A stretch of DNA of 64,000 nucleotides from Neofusicoccum parvum (lineage: Eukaryota > Ascomycota > Dothideomycetes > Botryosphaeriales > Botryosphaeriaceae): positions 744,001-808,000 of the forward strand of contig CP087218.1 of the NCBI GenBank assembly GCA_020912385.1. The letters run 5' to 3'. Below are positions 46,429-57,185 of the stretch, piece after piece (within the stretch, counting starts at the first letter, position 1; each line of letters starts with the position of its first letter). The notes under the pieces were generated by a model. That model did no database searches, had not been told where the DNA came from, and saw only the letters and a program-made list of their open reading frames with translations. The position numbers were made by a program, and so were the translations under genes.

Positions 46429-47775
46429 ATGTCATTGACGCCGGATGAGAAGAAATCTCAGCTCAGAGCCTCATGGCTCACAGGCACTACACAGTTCACA
46501 CAGAGCTCGGAGAGTGATCAGGAACAAGAGATTGTTGCCGCCTCCTCCTCCTCTTTTTCTTCCTCTTCCTCTCTCGAATTTCCCGAAGGAGGCTTTAAGG
46601 CCTGGTCCGTTGCTGCCGGAACAGCCGCGGCTTTGTTCTGCACAATGGGCTACATCAACTCCTTTGGTGTTTACCAAACCTTCTACGAAACCAATCAGCT
46701 CAGCAACATGACCCCATCTGACATTTCTTGGATCGGATCTCTTCAGAACTTCTTCATCTTCTTCAGCGGTCTCTTCGGAGGTACGCTTTTTGACCGCTAC
46801 GGTGCCAGCATCATCAGACCCGCTGCGGTGGCCTTCGTTCTCTCCATTATGATGACGAGTCTCTGTAAGGAGTACTGGCATTTCATGCTCGCTCAAGGTC
46901 TCGTGGGTGGCGTGTCCAACGGGTTAATCATGAGCCCTTCCATGGCCGCGACCTCCCAGTACTTCTCGAAGAAGCGTGGCGCAGCAATGGGCCTTGCAAT
47001 CGCCGGATCGTCCGTTGGCGCAGTCGTGTTCCCCATCGCGCTGGTCAAGATGCTCCATGGCAACGGCGACCAACTCGGATTTGGGTGGGCCGTCCGCGTG
47101 TGCGGCTTCATCGTCCTCGGCCTCCTCATTTGGCCATGCGTTGCAATCAAAGCGCGCCTACCTCCACGGAAGAGCAACTTCCTTCTCCTCTCCGCGCTGA
47201 AAGATCCGACGTACGTGATCATCATCACCTCGACATTCCTGCTCTTCCTCGGCTTCTTCACGCCACTCTTCTACCTGCCGTCGTACGCGATGCAACACGG
47301 CATGGGTGCGGACCTCGCATCCTACCTTCTCTCCATTCTCAACGGCGCTTCTTTCGCCGGCCGCATCATCCCGGGCATCCTGGCCGACAAGGTTGGCCGC
47401 TTCAACATGCTCGCAGCTGCGGGCATTTCTTCCGGAATCCTGACGCTCTGCTGGACACTGTGCACGACCAACGCGACCATGATCATATTTGCCGTCCTCT
47501 ACGGCTTTTGCTCTGGTGCAATCGTCTCTGGATTCACCGTCAGCCTGGCGTTTTGTGCAGATGAACCGAAGAACATCGGGACGTACATGGGGATGGGCAT
47601 GGCCATCGCTTCTGTGGCCATGCTTGTTGGGCCTCCGATAAACGGGGCGTTACTTTCGCATTACCAGAGATTTGAGGAGATGGCTGTTTTTAGTGGGGTC
47701 ATGTGTCTGTCTGGTGGTTTCATTGTTTTTGCGGCGAAGTGGACGAGCGGAAAAGGATTGCTGGCCGCGTTGTGA
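46429..47775 (+). CDS. Major facilitator transporter, monocarboxylate (MCT/Mch) type
   Basis: A single-exon gene for 448 residues. I start at MSLTPDEKK (46429) because the upstream part of the open frame lacks an ATG and contains the TATA box. The cytosolic N terminus has a Ser run encoded by a CTC/TCC microsatellite, then EFPEGGFKAWSVAAG, a signature of fungal monocarboxylate-porter-like MFS proteins. About 12 membrane segments follow, with FGVYQTFYE, the loop 2-3 motif FDRYGASIIRP, and RIIPGILADKVGRFN between the two halves. Substrate unknown; relatives include riboflavin, nicotinate-type and secondary-metabolite exporters. It is next to and convergent with a methyltransferase, which with the P450 and epoxide hydrolase further on hints at a metabolic cluster. 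Confidence 0.88.
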   Translation: MSLTPDEKKSQLRASWLTGTTQFTQSSESDQEQEIVAASSSSFSSSSSLEFPEGGFKAWSVAAGTAAALFCTMGYINSFGVYQTFYETNQLSNMTPSDISWIGSLQNFFIFFSGLFGGTLFDRYGASIIRPAAVAFVLSIMMTSLCKEYWHFMLAQGLVGGVSNGLIMSPSMAATSQYFSKKRGAAMGLAIAGSSVGAVVFPIALVKMLHGNGDQLGFGWAVRVCGFIVLGLLIWPCVAIKARLPPRKSNFLLLSALKDPTYVIIITSTFLLFLGFFTPLFYLPSYAMQHGMGADLASYLLSILNGASFAGRIIPGILADKVGRFNMLAAAGISSGILTLCWTLCTTNATMIIFAVLYGFCSGAIVSGFTVSLAFCADEPKNIGTYMGMGMAIASVAMLVGPPINGALLSHYQRFEEMAVFSGVMCLSGGFIVFAAKWTSGKGLLAAL

Positions 47776-48144
47776 TGCGTTTGCCGTTGGCGCTCATCAT
47801 AGAAAGTTGTTCGGGGAAGTGATGGGCAACGATACCCTGCAATTTTCTCATATTAGTCCTGACGGTAGAATAATTCGACGTTACACAGACTGCCTATTTA
47901 TTCCTTTCATTCTGCTTAAGACGGGAAGGCAATTCCTTGACGCAACTAACATGTCTTTCCATGATAGATATTGGTTAGCTTCTTCTGGATCAGTCTGCTT
48001 TGCGTAATTGTTCGAAGTGGCTGTAGAAGCATGATATTGCGGATGTTGCATTATCCCATCGTAGCTGGGGCAGAAGTACACCTGAGCCAGAACGATACTT
48101 GAGGCAGCATCTCGAAAATATTGCTTGGTTGGTAGCCACAAAAG
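47776..48144. other. Convergent spacer, transporter to methyltransferase
   Basis: Short A/T-richer space holding the two 3' ends. No gene is seen. Confidence 0.6.
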
Positions 48145-48909
48145 CTACACCACGGGCCCCCTCGCCTCGAACAGCAGCACCCTTCCAACAAGCCGCCACC
48201 TCACGTCCTCAAATGCCTCCTCCAGCGGCTCCACGAAGCTCTTCGCGGCATCCTCACGGTTGCCAAAAATACCTCGACGATTATGCAACCACATGAGAAA
48301 CCTTCCGAATACGTTATGCGTGACGCCTTGCCCCAAAATGGTAGCGCCGAACAACACGCCGCCATCTTTCTTCAGCAGATCGCGCAGCCGGATCAGCGCC
48401 GCGGCTTTGCGAGACGGTGGCCCCGGAAGACAGTGCAGCAGTAGCATGACGGATATGGCGTCGAACTTGGCTTCGCCCACGCTAGATGCGCAGAGGCCAT
48501 CTGGCGCAAGGAAGTCCGCGTAGACGGTTGAGCAGGTGATGCTTGGGTGTGCCTTACGAGCACGTGCTGCGGCGGCATCAAGGCAAGCGGGATTGAGGTC
48601 GACGAGGGTGAGGTGATTGATGGACGTAAGGGGAGAGTGCTTAAGGAAGTAGCCGGTGCCGACGCCAATGTCGAGAAGAGCGCGGGGTGGGGATGAGTTC
48701 GTCGAGGGGTCGTTGGTGTGTTCCGTGGGAGAGGAGTTGGCGTTGAAGAACGGGATGAGCTCGGTCTTGGTTGGGCATCTCCAGGCGTAGGAGAAGTAGA
48801 GACCCAGGACGAGGTGGTCGTACAGCAGGCGGAGCACTGTGGGCGTATAGAAGGCCACGCCCTTCAATGTGCCCGCCTTCTCGGCTTTGGCCTTGGTGGA
48901 AGTGTCCAT
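48145..48909 (-). CDS. Class I SAM-dependent methyltransferase
   Basis: A single open frame for 254 residues. It has a Rossmann methyltransferase fold with motif I LLDIGVGTGYFL, the acidic residue ending strand 2 in LTLVDLNPACL, and motif IV-like FDAISVMLLLHCLPG. The N-terminal part (VAFYTPTVLRLLYDHLVLGL) matches fungal small-molecule methyltransferases found in or near secondary-metabolite clusters. The substrate cannot be told. The gene has no introns. A minus-strand TTATAAAG element about 110 bases upstream (near 49020) could be its TATA box. It is convergent with the transporter. Confidence 0.85.
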   Translation of the reverse strand: MDTSTKAKAEKAGTLKGVAFYTPTVLRLLYDHLVLGLYFSYAWRCPTKTELIPFFNANSSPTEHTNDPSTNSSPPRALLDIGVGTGYFLKHSPLTSINHLTLVDLNPACLDAAAARARKAHPSITCSTVYADFLAPDGLCASSVGEAKFDAISVMLLLHCLPGPPSRKAAALIRLRDLLKKDGGVLFGATILGQGVTHNVFGRFLMWLHNRRGIFGNREDAAKSFVEPLEEAFEDVRWRLVGRVLLFEARGPVV

Positions 48910-50597
48910 GACTGCTGCGCCAGCGGAGATATTTGAAGCACCGTTTGACTAGTACGAAGCGAGCGTACGGATGAATAGATGCAAGGCAGCTACGGCGTCA
49001 GCTCTCACTTCATGAACACTTTATAAGGAGGACTTGCCATGAGACCGACAGGCTGATACGGATTCTTGCTAGCGCGATCTCTAGTGTTTATTTTTGGTGA
49101 TTGGTGGAAGCGAAGCGGAGGGTGGGCTCCACAAGACTGCAGATGCAAAACAGTACATCAAGTTCCGACCAGCAGGTGTGACGAATGCAGTAGGGCTTTT
49201 CGCGACTGAGATCTTGCATGAAGATGATTCTCCACAAAAAGACTTTCTTGATCTATGACAACATGAGAAGATGGAGAATCCACTAGCGTCAGTTTGTTGA
49301 TATGCACTCATCACTTGACTTTCAAAATGTACTTTAGTGCTGATGGGGAGACACATATACGAGGGCTGGCACGGACCACCTCGCCGCCAGCTGCAGGAAG
49401 CCCTTCAAAGTCTCTCACAGGCGGTGACCTTGGATCGCCATGTGCGGATTGGCCATGAGACCAAGCTAGTCAGTGAAGCCGTTCTAGCATCTGAGTTGTG
49501 CTGATCAGATCCATGTCCTTTGCAACCTCCGGTAGCTGACGTACATATGGGTGCAGCATCGGACGATAAGTGCGAGGCCGGCCATGTGCCTAAGGGAGTC
49601 AATCTTAGCGAATCCAACCTTTCGTTACACACGAATAAGCTCAGAAATCCTCCGTTACACAGAAAAATAACTTCATGATCCACTTAGCCCAGGCGAGTAG
49701 CCCGTAGCCCAGCCGAGCCTGACTTATCTGGGCCAAGCTCGGCACCTTGCCTCCCTGTATAGTCTGCTGAGGCCATAGCTTGACCGTAGCCAAAAGATAT
49801 TGTATCGGTGTTTCGGGTCCTCGTTGGTTTAATACCTTGCGTGTGTGATTTGACAGACCGCTCCATTCCAGGGTTCAGCCCGAGGATCGGTCCTGGCTAC
49901 ACCCGAAGAGGTTTCTGCAGCCTATTCGACTTCAGCTGGGCTGTGTGTAACCCGGGATGCCATCGCGCTTGTGATCCCCCTAAGTGGGAATTTCTCCGCC
50001 GATCGTATCGTCTGCATATGTGTCAGCCCAGCCCGCATTCTATAATGATTTGACAGATTTGACGCAAGAACAAGACCCAATTTTTTGCAACCCGGGTTAG
50101 CTCAAGGATTGACTCATTTCCGAGCTCCCACTTATGTTCCTGTTGTTCTTGTGGCATCCAATACTCTTCCGGCAGATGGGATTTGATGGTTTCCAGTGTG
50201 CGCAGAGAAGACTCCCTCTTCTCGAAGGAGTCACAGGGAGAATCTGGTGACTCTGTAGATAGTGTCAGAGAATGAGGGAGACGTAATTCCGCTCGAAGAT
50301 CTCGTAACTGTAGGAGATAAAGGGGCCAAACATTCGTCAAGGTGTCAAGATCATGCAGGAGGATCCTGTAGCCGCGCTGCCTGTTCCAACACTCAGGTGG
50401 AGGTTCTCTGGCTCCGTTGGAAAACTCCAGGTAAAGCTTCTCAATTTTGAAGCCTAGAGAATAACAGTGGACTGATCCAAAACCAATATTCCAGCAGCGC
50501 CGTGATCAATTTTGGGGTTGCTCGGGTCTCCGCCGTGTTTTACGAGGAACTTGTCCAGGATGGCACAGAAAAGTACCAGCCGCGGACATTGCCCTTC
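48910..50597. other. Gene-free region, 1.7 kb
   Basis: No gene is seen; composition is less GC-rich than the flanks. It includes the methyltransferase promoter and the P450 3' region. Short open frames such as 50023-50340 (minus) lack recognisable features. Confidence 0.5.
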
Positions 50598-52198
50598 CTA
50601 TCCTGTGATCAGTCCAAATCTCCCTTTCCCTGGTGTAACCCGAAAATCCCACTCAGTATCCCTAAATTCCTCCCTCTCATTAACCTTCACATTGAACCCT
50701 TTGGTTGGGCTATCGATGGACGACGCCATTGCCATCTCGCTCACCCGCGGCTCCCTCCACTCGCCGTTCTCTGGCGTCAAATCATACATGAGTACCAGCA
50801 TTGCCACCACCGCCAATACCTCCCCGCTAGCAAAGTGCCTACCCGGACACATATTTGGCACAGTGCCGAACGCAAGGAAACTGCTCACCCTCTTTGCCGA
50901 ATTCTTGTCGTTTTCCGCGTTGCCCTTCATGAATCGCGAGGGATCGAACTCGTGAGCCCGCTCGCCCCACGTCTCTTCCTTACGGCCCAAGAACGGCCCT
51001 GGCATCTGAAGGATGGACCCAGCTTTGATGAGATACCGATCGCCTAGCATCACATCTTTGGTGCCAGTGCGAATAGGAGAGGCTTTGCTCCGAAGGCGCA
51101 GGACTTCCTGGAACGTCGAGAGCAATAACGCACACTTCTCCCTGATATCCGTGAGGTCAATGGTGCATTTGTTTCCATCAAAACGAAGAGCATGCTCATG
51201 GAGCTCTTTCCTAATCCCCCGAAGTAGCATCGGCCGGGAGTACATGTCGAACACCATCCAGAAGGTTATCGGGACCGTATTCGTCAAGATTGCAATGCAT
51301 TCGCTGATTTCGAGCCGCGCAATGTCATTTACAGATGCCCCAGCATCACGCTGGACTTTCCAGCGGGCGAGCGTTAGGTCGGACGAATCCTCATGGCCTC
51401 CGGCTTGGAAGTACTCTTCGAATGCGCGGACGAGCAACTCGCGCGCTTGAATGCTTTTTCCAGGAAATATTTTGACGAACACCCAGACAAGATTCTGCTC
51501 GAACGTCCACAACGCTTCTTCCACTTTTTTGTCTGCGAGAGGGTTCAGCGGACCGAACGAAGCGTACGTACTCGCAGTCGTGATGGCATGCCGGCACCAC
51601 GCAAAGATATCCACCGGTTGGTTCTGACGTGCTGCAAGCTCGTCCACAGAAGACTTGAGAAGTTTGATCATCTTTTCATTCATGCTGTCCAAGCCCGGCC
51701 CCAAGAGCGTCGGGCTCATGGCATGTTTGACTTTCAGCATCAGCCCTTTCCCTCCGTCCTCTTCTTCTCGTAAGAGCTCCGCTCCAGGCCCTTTGAAGCC
51801 CAGCATGCGGATAGTGAAGGAAACCACGAAGGAATCGAATTTGAGGACGCGACTTTGGCGCTGCACCGTGTTCACCAAGGCTGGCGAATTAATGACGTAC
51901 ACTTTCGCAATGATCAGGTTAATGGAATACGCTGGGAGATCGGGATGGAGAGCACTGTCGGTTGGCGTTTGTTTTAGCAGAACTGTACTCTTGCACGTCT
52001 TCTCAAAGGCTCTTCATACCTCTGCTCAGAATAGTATGATGTACCATGACGAAGAAGTCCAATCGCATGCCCGACAATTGGAATTCTGGGAGAAACAAGC
52101 GGCGGTTCTCTCGGATCATGTTTTGCATTGAACTTGTTCGCTAAATAGACTAGCAAAAGGAAAGCCGAAAGAGTCAAGGTCAATGTAAAGCTATCCAT
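50598..52198 (-). CDS. Cytochrome P450, CYP7/CYP8-like
   Basis: Minus-strand exons 52020-52198 and 50598-51954 give 511 residues, a full-length microsomal P450. The N terminus is a membrane anchor (LTLTLSAFLLLVYLA) then PPLVSPRIPIVGHAIGLL, the proline hinge. The 65-nt intron (GTATGA donor, TGCTAAAAC branch, CGACAG acceptor) joins YYSEQ to SALHPDLPAYS and leads into KVYVINSPALV. The ExxR motif is in TFQEVLRLRS and the heme loop is FGTVPNMCPGRHFA with the cysteine ligand. The I-helix reads ILTNTVPITFWM, lacking the usual AGxDTT threonine; this is as in the CYP7/CYP8 group (sterol 7-alpha-hydroxylase or prostacyclin synthase-like). The frame opening at 51902 is therefore not the true start. Likely substrate: a sterol, fatty acid or cluster product, unknown. 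Confidence 0.88.
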
Positions 52199-52901
52199 GA
52201 TGAGCAGAGTGAGATGAAACCTCCGTTGAGGGCTCTCTACTGCGTAGTTATTCCCTCTGGGACTCCCGGGCAGCCCCAGTCCCGGCCCGTATTTAGTAAC
52301 CTTTCATGGCGGGCCCTCCGAATACGTGCCGTCTTTAGAGCTTTATTTGGAATTATGTTGTTCTTTATTGGACGAAAGGTTTAAGCTTCCGAGCTTGATC
52401 ACTTGTCAAACTCGCGTATCTCACCACTCGTGTTTCATTCATGGATTCCGCGGCAGCCGGCGGTAAAGCGTCTTCTGAATACCCGATTATACCTGTTGCT
52501 GAATGGACAGAAAGCAATGCTCAAACACTATGGGTTAGAAAATTAATTCCAAGATCCAAGTCAAAGGTTAGGAAGGCATTCCGGCATCAGGTTCCGCTCC
52601 GGTTGATACGAAGCTAAACGAAGGAGGAAGATGACTATGATAGAAATAGAAACACACTTTTAAAAAGTTCCTCAAAATTACTGTTAGTTTTCCTTCCAAT
52701 TCATTATGAGGAACGAACTGTGGAGGGCTTTAAACGCGTCCAGGTACATCTTCTCACCTGCGCCAGGGGCGCCAATGGTCGATCAAGAGCAAGCGAGGGC
52801 CATAACTCTTAATTGATTGCTTCACGAACGGTATTATAATAGAATGGCTGCTTCGTCAGAAAGATCATGGTTGAGTGCTTATTGGCCACCATGCTCACAC
52901 C
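52199..52901. other. Spacer between P450 and epoxide hydrolase genes
   Basis: The space is 703 bases. It holds the P450 promoter and a 58-codon open frame (52441-52617, plus) that starts MDSAAAGGKASSEYPIIPVAE; I cannot tell whether that is a gene. Confidence 0.45.
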
Positions 52902-53930
52902 TCAGAACCTCGCCCCAAAGAACTCCAGCAGCGCCTTCGCAACTTCCTCGGGTTCAGCCATCGCGCACCAATGCGGAGCATCAATCACCTTGACCTTCAA
53001 GTCCGGCAACAGGCCAGCCTCCCTCGACGGCTCGATCGCCGCCGGCAAGCACACATCATCGCCGCTGCACCCGAGGAAGAACACCGGCACGCCCACGATC
53101 AGCCGCTCGCGCGGCAACGCGCTCTCCGCCTCGACGCTCACGTTGCCCGCATACGCCTTGTACCAGCACAGCGGGCTCTCGAACCCGCCAGCCTCCACGT
53201 CCCCGAACCAGCGCTCCCTCCACCCCCGCCCCGGCTGCGCGCGTACGCGCAGCGGCACGTCCTCCCGGCCGCCGGCCGCCTCCTCCAGGAACGCGCGCAT
53301 GGCGCCCCGGCCGCACCAGAGGTCGCGCATCCAGTGCGCCCTGTCGCCGTGCAGTGCGGTCCAGAAGCGGTCGAGGCGGCGGCCGACGAGCGCCGCGCCG
53401 TCGGCCGCCGTGAAGAGCTCCCAGTACGCGAACGAGCTGCGGCCGCCGCCGCTGCCGGCCGTCCGCTCGAGCAGCGCGTTCGTGGCTGCCAGGTCGAAGG
53501 GCTGGCCGGAGGGCGGCGCGTACGCGACGTTGAGCAGCGCGACTCCAGCGCACAGCGATGGGTAGAATAGGTAGAACCGCTGCGCCAGGAACGAGCCCCA
53601 GTCGTGCCCGGTTGGGATGGCTTTGGCGATCTGCTCGTGGGCGAGCAGCTCGGCGAGGTCGGCCGCCATCAGGTTGGAGGCGAAGGCGGATGGATCGGTG
53701 GGCTTGGAGGTTCCGCCGTAGCCGAGGAGGTCGGGGACCAGGATTCGGTGGGGGAGGGTGGTGGTGAGGGTGGGGATGACGTGTTTCCAGAACTGCGCGC
53801 TGTCTGGGAACCCGTGGAGGAGGAGGATGGTGGGAGTTTCGGCGGCTAGGGGTTTCGTTGGCGCGGTGTCGTAGTAAGTGTACTCGAAGGACCGTGAGGT
53901 CTTGAAGGTCTTGCGTGTGAGACTGTCCAT
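52902..53930 (-). CDS. Alpha/beta-hydrolase, epoxide hydrolase type
   Basis: 342 residues from the ATG of MDSLTRKTF. The frame continues upstream to 54008, but that part holds the TATA-like element and no conserved sequence. Signatures of soluble epoxide hydrolases are the oxyanion motif HGFPDSAQFW, nucleophile Asp in GHDWGS, cap-domain tyrosines (as in CWYKAY), the acid in GCSGDDVCLP, and catalytic His in APHWCAMAEPEEV. It would open an epoxide to a diol, or act on a related ester. It lies on the same strand as the P450 0.7 kb away, and a P450 that makes an epoxide followed by an epoxide hydrolase is a common pairing. The G/C-rich middle (cap region) is typical and intact. No signal peptide; cytosolic. 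Confidence 0.88.
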   Translation of the reverse strand: MDSLTRKTFKTSRSFEYTYYDTAPTKPLAAETPTILLLHGFPDSAQFWKHVIPTLTTTLPHRILVPDLLGYGGTSKPTDPSAFASNLMAADLAELLAHEQIAKAIPTGHDWGSFLAQRFYLFYPSLCAGVALLNVAYAPPSGQPFDLAATNALLERTAGSGGGRSSFAYWELFTAADGAALVGRRLDRFWTALHGDRAHWMRDLWCGRGAMRAFLEEAAGGREDVPLRVRAQPGRGWRERWFGDVEAGGFESPLCWYKAYAGNVSVEAESALPRERLIVGVPVFFLGCSGDDVCLPAAIEPSREAGLLPDLKVKVIDAPHWCAMAEPEEVAKALLEFFGARF

Positions 53931-54911
53931 TTTGAGCGTGCGGTCTGATGTCCTACTGAAAACACTAGACTTGCTTTCCAGGGAAATAGAGACAATAAGT
54001 GGAAGCACAGCTCCGCGCTTTTATAGATACATCTCTAATGGTAGCTTATACACACGTAGTGCAAAACACTTGGAAGCGTCAGCTTATCCCCACCGTTCTT
54101 GGAAGGTGTTGAACACTTGGCGAAGACAACGCCGTGTGTAAGCCGGAGGTAGTGAGCCTAGCCTTACTAGATATCATTATTGGACGACAATGGACTTTTT
54201 TCCCCGGTGCTCACCCCGGAACTGAGCATTTAGTACCGTTAGCCAAGTATCAGCGCGCGGCGTCTCCCCGCCGGGTCATCAGTCAGCAGCCGCAATCCAC
54301 ACACTTCCACATTGACCAATCCCGTGCGCAGGATTCTCGTGTTACACAGGCTTTAAGCTTTCATGCAGGTCCTATCTCTCAGCCTCAAACACGTGTCCTT
54401 GCAGAATGTGAATTCTGGCTGTAAATACCACCAATCAACTTGGGAATTCTCTACTTTTCCCTCCACCAAACCCGCCCAAAGCAAATTGCGCTAACATCTT
54501 GGTAAATTCATACTTGGACATGCTGTGCTGGTGAGCTTTGGGAGTTACGCGCCTGCGGCCATACGCTGATGCGGACGTTTTGCACTCTCAGAGAGAACGT
54601 ACTACGGACTTTCTTCGAGCCACATCATAAGCCAGCCCACAACTGGCGTCCTTGTAATTCCGGCCACTACCAACACCCGAGCACACTTTCCCCAAATTCA
54701 CTTGGCAATCGTCAGAAGAGGCTCCAGGCGCGTAAGCCGTGCAGTGCTGACCGAATGACAGTCCTCCACCAATAATTATAAGTAAGCTGAGAGGCTTCAC
54801 AGGCTTTTCCAAAGGGGCGACTGATGGGATGGCAATGGGTGGGCTTTGCCCAAATGCCTGGCCCTGAGGCGTTTTCTCAGTACATAAGGTTCCAAACACC
54901 CTCCAACTGCC
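53931..54911. other. Intergenic region, epoxide hydrolase to 5S rRNA
   Basis: A TTTTATAG element (plus strand 54018-54025; minus TCTATAAAAG) sits about 90 bases upstream of the hydrolase start and is a likely TATA box. No other feature is seen. Confidence 0.5.
54017..54026 (-). promoter_or_regulatory. Putative TATA box of the epoxide hydrolase gene
   Basis: Minus-strand TCTATAAAAG lies about 90 bases before the ATG at 53930. It also supports the shorter start. Confidence 0.45.
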
Positions 54912-55030
54912 ACGTACGACCACAGGTCGCAGAATGCAGGGCTTCCCGTCCGCTCAGCCGTACTTAAGCTGCGAACCGGCCGATTAGTACTCAAGTGGGT
55001 GACCATTGGGGAATCCCGGCTGTTGTACGT
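54912..55030 (+). rRNA. 5S rRNA: 5S ribosomal RNA
   Basis: A 119-base match to the fungal 5S rRNA layout. The 5' end ACGTACGAC pairs with the 3' end GTTGTACGT (helix I). Conserved internal parts are GGGCTTCCCGTCCGCTCAGC, the CGTACTTAAGC loop A/helix region, TAGTACTCAAGTGGGTGACC (the internal control region C-box) and GGGAATCCCGGCTGT. A run of five T follows directly (55030-55034), the pol III terminator. In filamentous ascomycetes 5S genes are dispersed singly, so one copy between protein genes is expected. Not checked by covariance model. Confidence 0.93.
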
Positions 55031-55039
55031 TTTTGTTTT
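55030..55039 (+). terminator. RNA polymerase III terminator of the 5S gene
   Basis: The TTTTTGTTTT run immediately after the 3' helix strand is a typical pol III stop signal on the coding strand. Confidence 0.8.
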
Positions 55040-57185
55040 GCTTCGGAGATGAAATTTTTTGAGGGCTCCGGCTTCGGCCCGCACGGACCTCCCTCTCTTT
55101 TGGCCGACTAAAACGAGACGTCTGCACGGCCTGTAGCGTGCTTCTGTGTAGAGAAGAAGAAAGTCCTCCGTGGCAATGTTATTCTGGAAGAGAGATGAAT
55201 GCTGAGCACCGAGACTCCTGTGTTAAAGAAGAAAGCGTTAGCGACGTCTGGTGGTGGGGTTGTGAAGGGTCGCATTTCTCACCTGTCGATTAACCATGAG
55301 ATGTACGTAGTATGCGGTAATTGTTGTGGTTCAATGAGCAGTGGTCATTGAAATGGACAAAATCAACGCGCCGGTAGAAGCCTCTCGTTAGCTCGAACAA
55401 GGGACCAGGGCATATTTCCTCCAGTTTGAGCTCCCTGTGTAGTGCATTCGCAAAAATGTCCTAGCTCTCATCAAAGAGGTGGCCACGAATGAGACGGACC
55501 TCGCGAAGCGTTTGTTTGTTAGCTAGAAGAACTTCAGATCGCTGGCCGTAGAAACGAAGTTGTGAAGGCAAAGGGCACTTCGAGAAAGCGCAGTCAAACA
55601 CTTTGTCCCATGTGTTTCTAACGAGCAAGCCAAGCGGACCGCTCTCACTTGCTTGATCTGCCATGCTCGCAAGGCGGTAGCAAACATTACGCTCAATTGC
55701 CAGAAACATTCATGAGGGGGCCAGCGCTGAAATGTCAGAAGATCTGAGCCGCCATCGGTCCGCCGAGGAAGGGACAGACCAACCAGCTGCGCACGAAGAA
55801 CTCTCGAATACAAAGACAACGAGAGTCTGTCCCACCATCCCACCCCAAAACACCTCCCTCCTCCCACCGGTCCACCAACCGCCACGCCCGCACCGGCCCC
55901 CGGCCCGAGCCGAACCCAGCACCAGCACCAGCACCAGCCACACTTCGCCCACCTCCCACCCCTCCCTCCCCCGCGCCCATGCGTACCTGACCGGCACCGG
56001 GCACACCAGCCACGTTCTCCACCGATTGGCGGCCTCTCCCTCCCTCCCTCCGTCCCTCCTCCCACCCAACCCCAATCCCCCCTCCTTGCCAATCACCGGT
56101 CAAGTCCTACCCTCCGGGAAACTCCTTCCGCAAACGCGTTAGCCCAGGCCGGGCCCCATTTGCCATTAGTCAAAAAACCACCTCCTCGTTGAAGCGGTCG
56201 CAGCGCTCTTTCCGAGCGTTTTAGGAATGCCGATTTCCCTCCCTCCGTTCGATCCCGGCGGTGCGGTCGGGCGTACGCGTTTAAGCTTTTTTCGCTCTCT
56301 CCGCGTGCCCGATTCGGGCGTGGTGACTGGGTGGAGAAGAAGGGGGGTGGAGGGGGAAAAAGCGGAGGAGGCCGAACGGAGAGGGGAAAAAAAAAAGCAT
56401 GGGGAAGGAGGGGTCATGGGTGGTGGTCGCCTGTCTGCGGGAGAATGGAGTTGGTGGCCTGGTGCTACGTATGTACGCGTACGCGTGCTGCAGCTCCGTA
56501 GCCGTGGTGCTGGGGAGACGGCGCGAGACAACAGGCAAAGGTGTTCGGAGAGGAGATTTCACCAAAGTGGGGTCTCAGGAGGGGATGAGAAATTAATGTA
56601 TTCACAGTGGAGCACAGATTTGCTTTCTCAGAAACCAGTAGTGTTCAAAAAAGACCATCCCAATCGCCGATACTTAGGGTTGATAAATGCGCGGAGGAAA
56701 AATTCCCTAGAGAAAAATCAACTGTTGAATGCTTTTCCTTAGCAGTCAATCAGAGGGGTATCATCTTCGCAACCCCGTTGGACTTTCCCGCCCACCAAAA
56801 TGTCAAAACCAGTATGTATGCAGCAAACAGCCTGGCCGTGAAGTCGTCATGTCCCTATGCAGAATTTTCGCTTTTTCCAATGTGATGATGAACCCCCTTA
56901 CAAAATAACCAACGCCTTGCTTTCGTGATAAAACCCATCGATGCAGAAAAGTTAACCAACGACCTACTTCCAATGCTTTTCGACTTTTGTGGTGAAGAGT
57001 AGTAGCAGCAGCAACGCAATCCGAATCACAGGTGGGATGGCGGTAAATAACAGATGAATCAGCACGGAAACGTTACTGATCAACCTGGTGAACTGAAATG
57101 GTGCGGCAAGCGCAAGCGCAAAACCGCACGCGAAACTCCTCAGGAGGTTCCGCATAAAGTAGGCCAGCGGATGGTAATTCCGAGT
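55040..57185. other. Gene-free region with long strand-biased tract, 2.1 kb
   Basis: No gene is seen. From 55830 to 56100 the plus strand is almost only C, T and A (including CAGCAC repeats near 55917-55940) and gives long spurious minus-strand frames rich in Gly. A short A10 run lies near 56387-56396. Confidence 0.5.

Noticed and set aside
50935..50955. tRNA-like T-loop sequence on the plus strand
   Set aside because: It is coding sequence of the P450 (FDPSRF region) and no cloverleaf can be formed.
55523..56103. Long Gly-rich minus-strand frames
   Set aside because: Caused by a strand-biased C/T/A tract; the three frames overlap each other and none resembles a protein.
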